Assembly (NCBI RefSeq): GCF_009856605.1
Contig: NZ_CP047242.1
Location: forward strand, 3,230,001-3,294,000
From: Trichormus variabilis 0441
Lineage (GTDB): Bacteria; Cyanobacteriota; Cyanobacteriia; Cyanobacteriales; Nostocaceae
DNA length: 64,000 nt
Direction of reading: 5' to 3'
The first letter of the stretch is position 1; every line of letters begins with the position of its first letter. Shown in pieces: positions 55,001 to 62,100 of the stretch. Below the pieces are notes generated by a model. That model was not told where the DNA came from. It was given only the letters and a program-made list of their open reading frames with translations, and did not search any database. The translations under genes were made by a program, and so were the position numbers.

Positions 55001-58000
55001 GGCTACTTTAACCGTCATGAGTTAACCCAGGAAAAATTTATTCCTCATCCTTTTGAGACAGTAGAAGGGAAAAAATTATATAAAACCGGAGATTTAGCGC
55101 GTTATTTACCTGACGGTAACATTGAATCTTTAGGACGCATTGATAATCAAGTGAAAATTCGCGGTTTCCGCATTGAGTTGGGTGAGGTGGAAGCAGTACT
55201 GAGCCAATATGGGGATGTGCAGGCATCTTGTGTAGTTGTCCGTGAAGATACACCTGGCAATAAACGCCTAGTCGCTTACGTTGTCCCAGAAAAACAGCAG
55301 ATACTCTCGGTGAGGGAAGTACGGGACTTCCTCAAGGAAAAATTACCGGAGTATATGCTGCCAAGTGCCATAGTTATCTTGGATGCTCTACCCCTTTCCC
55401 CCAACGGTAAACTAGACCGCCGTGCTTTACCCGCACCTGATTTACACAGCCAATTATCAGACAAATATGTTGCTCCACGGAACCCAACAGAAGAAATTCT
55501 CGCAGGGATTTGGGCGCAAGTGCTGAAATTAGAGCAAGTGGGAATACATGATAACTTTTTTGAACTTGGGGGACATTCCTTACTGGCAACCCAACTGATT
55601 TCCCGCATACGTACTACCTGGAACATAGAACTACCATTGCGGAGTTTATTTGCTGCACCAACAGTTGCGGAGTTGTCGGCAAATATTCAACAGTTGCAAC
55701 AACAAGACTTAGAGCCAACAGCATCAGCCATCTTACCAAGAACAAGGAATACAAAGTTACCCCTGTCTTATGCCCAAACAAGGCTATGGTTTTTAGACAA
55801 GTTAAACCCCAATAGCTCTTTCTACAACATACCCATAGCTTTGCGTCTGGCTGGAACCTTGAATCGAACTGCTTTAGAACAAAGCTTACAAGAAATTATT
55901 GGTCGTCACGAAGCCTTGCGTACCAATTTCCTGACCGTTGACGGACAACCAATTCAAGTGATTAGGGAATTGGGGACTGGGGATTGGGAATTGGGGACTA
56001 GGGACTGGGGATTGGGAATAGTATCAGTGGTGGATTTGCAGGATTTATCTACAACTGAACAAGAAAATGCTTTAAAGGTTTTGGCGCAACAACAAGCACA
56101 ACAACCTTTTGACCTGGCAAAACAATTATTGGTCAGAGCTGCATTAGTTTTACTGTCTGAGACGGAACACGCTTTATTAGTTTGTATACATCACATTGTT
56201 TTTGATGGCTGGTCTATAGGTGTGTTTTTTCAAGAACTAGCAGCGCTGTATGATATTTATTCTCAATTTCAGCCGTCACCTTTAGCACCACTGCCGATTC
56301 AATACCCAGATTTTGCAATTTGGCAGAGAGGCTGGTTGCAAGGTGATGTATTACAAAAGCAACTGAGTTACTGGCAACAACAACTGGCAAATGCACCAAG
56401 TTTGTTGTCTCTGCCTACAGACAGACCCAGACCTGCTGTACAGACTTTCGCTGGGGCATATCAAGAGTTTGCACTCTCCGGGGAGTTAACTGATAGATTG
56501 GTCAAACTGAGCCAAGAGCAAGGTTGTACTCTGTTTATGACGCTGTTGGCAGCTTATGATACCTTGCTTTATCGCTACACGGGACAATCAGATATTTTGG
56601 TAGGGACACCAATTGCTAACCGCGATCGCTCTGAGATAGAAGGGCTAATTGGCTTTTTTGTCAATACCTTAGTTTTACGCGCTAATTTGGCAGGCAATCC
56701 CAGTTTTAGTGAATTGCTGACTCGTGTCCGAGAAGTGGCGTTAGGAGCTTATGCTCATCAGCATATACCTTTTGAAATGCTGGTGGAAGCATTACAGCCA
56801 GAACGAAATCTTAGCCATACACCACTGTTTCAGGTGATGTTTGTCCTCCAAAATGCGCCTGCTTCTCAACTGGAGTTAACTGGAATCACAGCAAATCCCA
56901 TCAAGGTAAAAAGTACTACCACCAAATTTGATTTAACTTTAATCATGCAGAATACTGCCTCTGGGCTAGTGGGAGTCTGGGAATATAACACTGATTTGTT
57001 TGATGCTAGTACCATTGAGCGCATGACTGGTCATTTTGTCACATTGCTGGAAGGTGTAATTGCTAACCCCCAACAGCCGATTTCACAATTGCCAATCCTA
57101 ACAACTGTTGAACAGCAGCAGTTACTTGTGGAATGGAACAATACTCAAACAGATTATCCTGCTGATAAATGTATCCATCAGTTGTTTGAGGAGCAGGTAG
57201 AGCGTACCCCTGATGCTGTTGCTGTAGTTTTTGGCAATCAACAACTGACTTACCATCAATTAAATTGTCGTGCTAACCAGTTGGCTCATTACCTGCGCTC
57301 ATTGGGTGTAAAACCAGATGTACTGGTGGGTATTTGTGTAGAACGTTCTTTAGAGATGGTGGTTGGACTGTTGGGGATTCTGAAAGCGGGTGGGGCATAT
57401 TCGCCACTTGACCCAGGGTATCCCCCTGAACGCTTGAGCTTGATGCTAGAAGATGCTCAGGTTTCTGTGTTGGTGACTCAACAACATTTAATCGAGAGGT
57501 TGCCTCAATATCAAGCAAAACTTGTTTGTTTAGATGAAGCCTGGGAACAAATCGCCCAAAACAGTCAAGATAACCCAACTAGTGAAGTCAAAGCCTGTCA
57601 TTTAGCGAATTTGATATACACCTCTGGTTCCACAGGTAGACCGAAGGGTGTCATGGTTGAGCATAAAGGACTGTGCAACTTAGCTCAAGCTCAGATACAA
57701 ACTTTTGGCTTGACTCCAGATAGTCGCGTCCTCCAGTTTGCTTCCTTCAGTTTTGATGCTGCTATTTGGGAAATTGTCATGGCTTTAATGTCAGGTGGGA
57801 GGTTGTATCTGGCAACAAAAGACGCTCTATTACCAGGGAAACCCTTAATTGAGCGATTGCGTGATTATTCTATTACCCACATCACCCTACCACCATCGGC
57901 TTTAGCAGTTATGCCTGTATCGGAACTGCCAGAACTGCAAACAATCATCGTCGCTGGAGAGGCTTGTGCTGCTGAATTAATTAGACAATGGTCAGTTGGC

Positions 58001-59005
58001 AGAAACTTCTTCAACGCCTACGGGCCAACGGAAGCTACCGTTTGTGCAACGATCACACAATGCCATAATAACGAGAAAATATCTATTGGTCGTGCGATCG
58101 CTAATACACAGGTTTACATATTGGATGAAAATTTACAACCAGTGCCTGTAGGTGTACCAGGAGAGTTACACATCGGTGGTGTGGGACTAGCCAGAGGCTA
58201 TCTCAACCGTCCCGAACTTACCCAGGAAAAGTTTATTCCTCATCCTTTTGAAAAGTCAAAATTATATAAAACTGGGGATTTGGCGCGTTATTTACCAAAC
58301 GGTAACATTGAATACTTAGGACGTATTGACCATCAAGTCAAAGTTCGGGGCTTCCGCATTGAATTAGGAGAAATCGAAACCGTTTTGAGCCAACATGATG
58401 ATGTGCAGATATGTTGTGTCATCGCTCGTGAAGAAACTCCAGGGAATAAGACTTTAGTCGCTTATGTAGTGCCGCAAAAAGACGTGACACTCACAACAGG
58501 AGAAATGCGTCAGTTCCTTGCTGATAAACTGCCTGGATATATGGTTCCGGCTACTTTTGTCATCTTGCCATCCTTGCCTTTAACACCTAATGGTAAAGTA
58601 GACCGCCGTGCTTTGCCTGACCCAAATTTACATCAAGAACTATCAGATTATGTCACACCAAATACAGAACTAGAAAGGATTATTGCGGGGATTTGGCAGC
58701 AAGTATTAGGAGTAGAAAAGGTGGGCATTTATAATAATTTCTTCGAGCTAGGAGGTCATTCGTTACTACTGGTAAAAATTAACCAGCAATTACAGGAAGA
58801 ATTTGGCTTAGAGCTATCAATAATTGATATGTTTAATTACCCGACGGTACACAGCCTAAGTCAACATTTAAATAATAATATCCACAAAAAGAATACAGTT
58901 ACACAACAAAACAATTCTCGCCCTCAATCCCATAGCGAAATCAAAGACTTAAAGAACAGACAATTACAATCTAGACAACAACATCGCGCTCAGAGAAAAA
59001 GATAA
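49079..59005 (+). CDS. NRPS, three modules (docking-[C-A-PCP]x3)
   Basis: A 3308-residue synthetase. A TubC-type docking domain (1-66) precedes three modules. Condensation motifs HHIIYDG, HHIVSDG, HHIVFDG are at about 219, 1284 and 2370; adenylation P-loops at about 698, 1770 and 2850; PCP serines in FFELGGHSLL at about 1083, 2160 and 3222. Pocket residues by eye: module 1 D-V-W-H-I-S-L-I-D-K (Ser); module 2 D-V-Q-F-I-A-Q-L-A-K (nearest to Pro-type codes, uncertain; it has GPSESH in place of GPTE); module 3 D-A-W-T-I-A-A-V-C-K (Phe). No epimerase or thioesterase, so the chain passes on. The C domains 2 and 3 are near duplicates. Several dispersed repeats lie in frame in the gene. The C-terminal tail after PCP3 (about 3255-3308) is basic and Gln/Asn-rich and may dock with the PKS. 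Confidence 0.95.
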   Translation: MTNSTVEFVRHLTSLKIEIEIDGVSGAPPAEIRLRCHAPEGVLTPTLRQEIAARKTEIILFLQQAKQVKAAHQSSIQPVSRDGDLPLSSAQQRLWFLHQLSPDSRSYNMLLIQRLNGSVNIVALEQSLREIVRRHEILRTTFPAVDGKPVQVIAVSTALALPVHDLQGLSAEEQTDRIRQIANYQASQPFDLVVGPLVQITLLQLSNQKYILLLKMHHIIYDGWSLNIFFGELSQLYTAFTQGLPNPLPELPIQYADFAFWQRQWLTGEVLDKQLTYWQKQLTGVPGVLELPTDKPRPPVQTFRGAVERFSLDSNVTQSLKQLSQESDATLFMTLLAAFLVLLHRYTGQSDIVVGSPIANRNNPQVKQLMGFFANTLALRGDLSGNPSFADFLAQVRQTTLSAYTHQDLPFDMLVEKLQPGRDLSRNPLVQVMFSLQNASQETWDLPGLTIENISLPIDETVKFDLEVNYWEVSGGLEGVWSYSTDLFDAATIARIAQHFQTLLQAIVANPKAPIAELPLLSPAEHHQLLVEWNNTQVDYPCDKLIHQLFEEQVERTPDAVAVVFKGQKLTYQQLNNRANQLAHHLRSLGVKPDVLVGICVERSLEMVVGLLGILKAGGAYLPLDPDYPQDRLAFMLEDAQAPVLLTQQQLLKKLPEHPGQVVCLDTEWQSIALSSQENPIAGVQYSNLAYVIYTSGSTGKPKGAMNTHLGICNRLLWMQQAYQLTSADCILQKTPFSFDVSVWEFFWPLMIGACLVVAKPGGHKDSAYLVNLISEEQVTTLHFVPSMLQVFLEEQNLESCSSLQRVICSGEALSLELQERFFARLDCELHNLYGPTEAAIDVTYWQCQPDTHLRTVPIGQPIANTQIYILDSYLQPVPIGVAGELHIGGLGLAQGYLNRPQLTQEKFISNPFSFDPNSRLYKTGDLARYLPDGNIEYLGRIDSQVKIRGFRIELGEIEAILNQHGDVQAACVIVREDHPGDKRLVAYVVAHPDCTPTISELRQFIKATLPEYMVPSAFVLLESLPLTPNGKLDRRALPKPDLDSTQLEKYVAPRTPIEEMLVQIWAQVLKVEQVGIHDNFFELGGHSLLATQLVSRIRNVFKVELPLRELFANATVAELAPSIGQLQQQDLELSTAPIVPRVNNAELPLSFAQQRLWFLDQFNPNSAFYNIPTALRLVGTLNISALKQSLQEIIHRHEALRSNFIAVDGQPTQVIRGLGAGDWGLGIVSVVDLQHLSTTEKEIATQQLAKQQAIQPFDLATQALVRVTLVVLSETEQVLLLCMHHIVSDGWSIGVFIQELAALYNAYSHGQTSLRDATRTPLAPLPVQYADFAIWQRQWLQGDVLQRQLSYWEQQLKDAPALLSLPTDRPRPAVQTDNGAYQEFALSAELTDRLVKLSQEQGCTLFMTLLAAFDTLLYRYTGQEDILVGSPIANRDRSEIEGLIGFFVNTLVMRANLAGNPSFCELLTRVREMAMEAYSHQHLPFEMLVEALQPERDLSHTPLFQVMFVLQNAPTSQVELTGLTVSPFPMKGANARFDLTLIMQNTASGLVGVWEYNTDLFDASTIERMTGHFVTLLAGIVANPEQPIAQLPLLTPPEKQKLLVEWNDTQVDYPLDKCIYQLFEEQVERTPNAVAVEWGNQQLTYQQLNGRANQLAHYLQSLGVKADVLVGLCVERSLEMVIGLLGILKAGAAYVPLDPEYPPERLSFILEDAQVSVLLTQQSLVDRLPQHQAKLICLDTDARLITHNSQENLICSVKTNNLAYLIYTSGSTGQPKGIAMNQLALCNHILWHQDNLKIARGAKTLQFASISFDVSFQEIFTTWCSGGTLFLITEELRRDTSALLDFLQEKAIERIFLPFVGLQQLAEVAVSNGCVNTHLREIITAGEQLQITPAISQWFHKLTNCTLHNQYGPSESHLATSFTLSDAVETWPVLPPIGRPIANAQIYILDKFLQPVPVGVPGEVYIAGVLLAQGYFNRHELTQEKFIPHPFETVEGKKLYKTGDLARYLPDGNIESLGRIDNQVKIRGFRIELGEVEAVLSQYGDVQASCVVVREDTPGNKRLVAYVVPEKQQILSVREVRDFLKEKLPEYMLPSAIVILDALPLSPNGKLDRRALPAPDLHSQLSDKYVAPRNPTEEILAGIWAQVLKLEQVGIHDNFFELGGHSLLATQLISRIRTTWNIELPLRSLFAAPTVAELSANIQQLQQQDLEPTASAILPRTRNTKLPLSYAQTRLWFLDKLNPNSSFYNIPIALRLAGTLNRTALEQSLQEIIGRHEALRTNFLTVDGQPIQVIRELGTGDWELGTRDWGLGIVSVVDLQDLSTTEQENALKVLAQQQAQQPFDLAKQLLVRAALVLLSETEHALLVCIHHIVFDGWSIGVFFQELAALYDIYSQFQPSPLAPLPIQYPDFAIWQRGWLQGDVLQKQLSYWQQQLANAPSLLSLPTDRPRPAVQTFAGAYQEFALSGELTDRLVKLSQEQGCTLFMTLLAAYDTLLYRYTGQSDILVGTPIANRDRSEIEGLIGFFVNTLVLRANLAGNPSFSELLTRVREVALGAYAHQHIPFEMLVEALQPERNLSHTPLFQVMFVLQNAPASQLELTGITANPIKVKSTTTKFDLTLIMQNTASGLVGVWEYNTDLFDASTIERMTGHFVTLLEGVIANPQQPISQLPILTTVEQQQLLVEWNNTQTDYPADKCIHQLFEEQVERTPDAVAVVFGNQQLTYHQLNCRANQLAHYLRSLGVKPDVLVGICVERSLEMVVGLLGILKAGGAYSPLDPGYPPERLSLMLEDAQVSVLVTQQHLIERLPQYQAKLVCLDEAWEQIAQNSQDNPTSEVKACHLANLIYTSGSTGRPKGVMVEHKGLCNLAQAQIQTFGLTPDSRVLQFASFSFDAAIWEIVMALMSGGRLYLATKDALLPGKPLIERLRDYSITHITLPPSALAVMPVSELPELQTIIVAGEACAAELIRQWSVGRNFFNAYGPTEATVCATITQCHNNEKISIGRAIANTQVYILDENLQPVPVGVPGELHIGGVGLARGYLNRPELTQEKFIPHPFEKSKLYKTGDLARYLPNGNIEYLGRIDHQVKVRGFRIELGEIETVLSQHDDVQICCVIAREETPGNKTLVAYVVPQKDVTLTTGEMRQFLADKLPGYMVPATFVILPSLPLTPNGKVDRRALPDPNLHQELSDYVTPNTELERIIAGIWQQVLGVEKVGIYNNFFELGGHSLLLVKINQQLQEEFGLELSIIDMFNYPTVHSLSQHLNNNIHKKNTVTQQNNSRPQSHSEIKDLKNRQLQSRQQHRAQRKR
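49145..49171 (+). repeat. dispersed GC-rich repeat inside the NRPS docking domain
   Basis: GGCGTTAGCGGAGCGCC begins a GC-rich block that codes for VSGAPPAE, an insert in the beta hairpin of the docking domain that is absent from the docking domains of the two other NRPS genes in the window. Confidence 0.6.
52728..52760 (+). repeat. GGGGATT heptamer repeat inside C domain 2
   Basis: About 4.7 units of GGGGATT/GGGGGCT in 33 bases, in frame, coding for GLGAGDWGLG. Same family as the intergenic repeats at 4519-4543 and 37854-37936 (complement). Confidence 0.85.
53018..53040 (+). repeat. dispersed GAGACGCTACGCG repeat inside C domain 2
   Basis: A GC-rich segment with GAGACGCTACGCGAAC codes for an SLRDATRT insert before PLAPLP that C domain 3, otherwise nearly the same, lacks. 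Confidence 0.65.
55964..56019 (+). repeat. eight-unit heptamer repeat inside C domain 3
   Basis: Exactly eight seven-base units (AGGGAAT, TGGGGAC, TGGGGAT, TGGGAAT and so on) in 56 bases, coding for an ELGTGDWELGTRDWGLG insert at the same site as the shorter repeat in C domain 2. Confidence 0.88.
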
Positions 59006-59112
59006 AACATAGCATTTACAAGTCTCCGCGCCCCTCCGCGTTTCACTCTGCGCCCCTCCGCGTTTAAAAACAATCAATCTCATCTGTAATTTACTTGCTT
59101 AGGAACTGCTAT
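59006..59112. repeat. CCTCCGCGTTT repeats between NRPS and PKS genes
   Basis: CTCCGCGCCCCTCCGCGTTT followed by CTCTGCGCCCCTCCGCGTTT (about 59023-59065), two copies of a common Nostocales intergenic repeat in a 107-base spacer. An AGGA lies ten bases before the PKS start at 59113. Confidence 0.7.
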
Positions 59113-62100
59113 ATGACCATAGATTCAGGGTATGACAATCATGAATTTAATAATTCGGAAATCGCCATTATTGCTGTAGCAGGTAGATTTCCGGGCGCGA
59201 AAGATATTGCATCATTTTGGCAGAACTTACGAGATGGTGTAGAGTCTATCTCCAGGTTCACAGATGAAGAATTACTCAATTCTGGCGTTTCTTCTGATTT
59301 ATTGAATAGTCCTAATTATGTCAAAGCTGGTAGTGTACTATCAGATATTGAATTGTTTGATGCTAATTTCTTTGCTTATAGTGCCAAAGAAGCTGAGTTA
59401 ATAGATCCACAACAACGCCTATTTTTAGAATTAGCTTGGGAAGCTGTAGAAACTGCTGGTTATGACCCACAAACTTATCATGGTTTAATCGGAGTTTATG
59501 GTGGTGTGGGGATGAATAGGTATTTTCTCAATAACCTCTATCCTCATCATCAATTACTAGCAACAATTGACCCTATCCAATTAGGATTTTCCAACGATAA
59601 AGATTTCTTACCTACACGAGCTGCATATAAGCTTAACTTGACTGGCCCCGCCGTCAATATACAAACAGCCTGTTCTACTTCTTTAGTGGCTATTCATATA
59701 GCTTGTCAAAGTCTCCTCAATGGTGAGTGTGACATGGCTCTGGCAGGTGGTGTAACTCTCAGTATTCCTCAAAAAATAGGTTATTTGCATCAAGAAGGCA
59801 TGATTCTTTCCCCTGATGGACACTGCCGCGCTTTTGATGCTCAAGCACAAGGAACAATTGCTGGTAGCGGTGCGGGGATTGTAGTTTTGAAAAGATTAAA
59901 GGACGCAATCAGCGATCGCGACCACATTTGTGCAATCATTAGAGGTTCAGCTATCAATAATGATGGGGCAGTAAAAGTCGGTTACACTGCGCCTAGTGTG
60001 AGTGGACAAGCCGCAGTCATTGCTGAGGCTCAAGCTATCGCTGGTGTAGATGCAGAAACCATCTCCTACATCGAAGCTCATGGTACAGCTACACCTTTAG
60101 GCGACCCCATTGAAATTGCCGCTTTAACTCAAGCTTTTCATCAAACTACGGATAAAAAAGGTTTTTGTGCTATTGGTTCCCTCAAAACCAACTTAGGACA
60201 TTTAGATACAGCAGCAGGTGTGGCAGGTTTGATTAAAACTGTATTAGCCCTGCAACATAAAATGCTGCCTCCTAGTTTGCACTTTGAGACACCTAACCCC
60301 AAAATCGATTTTGCCAACAGTCCTTTCTATGTGAATACAACCCTCAAGGAATGGGAGACAAATAACTCTCCTCGCCGTGCTGGTGTTAGTTCCTTTGGCA
60401 TGGGGGGTACTAATGCTCATGTGATTTTGGAAGAAGCACCAATTCAAGGCAAAAGTCAAAATACCCTTCGGGAATGCCAAGGGCGAACAAAATTCAAAAA
60501 TAAATACTTATTGTTGTGTTTGTCAGCTAAGACTGGGAGTGCGTTGGAGAAGGCGACGGGTAATTTAGTTGCTTATTTAAAAGAGCATCCGGAAGTTAAC
60601 TTGGGGGATGTGGCTTATACCCTGAATAGTGGTCGCCGGGGTTTTAATTATCGACGGATGTTGATTTGTCAAGATTTAGAAGATGCTGTTAAAGGTCTAG
60701 AGTCAAAACAAGTTGCTACTAACTATACAGAGATTACAGAACGGCCTGTGGTCTTTATGTTTCCTGGTCAAGGTTCTCAGTATGTGAACATGGGGCGGGA
60801 AATTTATGAAACTGAGGCAGTATTTAAAGAACAAGTTGATTATTGCTCAGAATTTCTTAAACCCTTACTGGGACTAGATTTGCGTGACATTATTTATCCC
60901 AGTGACGATAAGATTGATGCAGCATCAAAGCAATTGGAACAAACAGGAATAGCTCAACCTGCTATTTTTGTCATTGAGTACGCCTTAGCTCAATTATGGC
61001 AGTCATGGGGAGTAAAACCACAGGCTGCGATCGCTCATAGTATTGGTGAGTATGTAGCTGCAACCTTAGCAGAGGTTTTTTCCCTAGAAGATGCCTTATC
61101 TTTGGTAACAGCACGGGGACAGATGATGCAGCAACTCCCCACTGGGGCAATGCTTTCTATTCCTTTACCCGTCGATCAGGTACAATCTCTGTTAGGTACA
61201 GAACTTGCTATTGCTGCGATTAATGTGCGATCGCAATGTGTAGTTTCTGGTTCCATAGCAGCTATAAATACTCTACAAAATCAGCTAGCTGCTCAAGGAA
61301 TTGAATGTCGCCGTCTGCATACATCCCATGCCTTCCACTCTCACATGATGGAACCCATCTTAGAGGCATTTGCAGAGCGAGTCCAACAAGTCACCTTAAA
61401 TCCTCCCAAGCTTCCTTATATCTCCAATCTGACTGGCACTTGGATTACAGTCACCCAAGCCACCAACCCTGAGTATTACGCTCAACATCTGCGTTCTCCA
61501 GTGCTGTTTGCCCAAGGTGTAGAAAAATTATTAGCAACACCTGAGCAAGTCTTATTAGAGGTAGGGCCAGGACACACACTAAGTACTTTGGTGAAAAGAA
61601 ATCCTGGTAAGGTAGCTACACAAACAGTCTTAACCTCGATACGCCATCCACAAGAAAAGCAATCTGATATTCGGGTTTTATTCAACACATTTGGTCAACT
61701 CTGGTTAGCTGGAGTCAAGGTAGATTGGTTAGGGTTTTATAGTCAAGATGAATATTATCGTCTTCCCTTACCTACTTATCCCTTTGAACGACAACGTTAT
61801 TGGATTGACCCCCCAGAAAAAACAGCTTGGGGACAATTGCCAACTTTACCACCAACATCACAATTGTGGAATTTGCTGACACAAGCAGGTCAAAAGCAAG
61901 CAAGTGTGATAAATGCCGAACTTAACGAGTCCACCTATCAGGAAAACAAACAATGGTTGGATAGTTTATGTACAGCTTACATCAACACTGCACTTAGGCA
62001 ATTAGGCGCTTTTAATCATTCCCAAGAAAAGTATGCTTTGGAGAATTTTTGGGAGCAATATCATATTTCTCCCCGCTATCAACAATTATTTTCTAGATGG

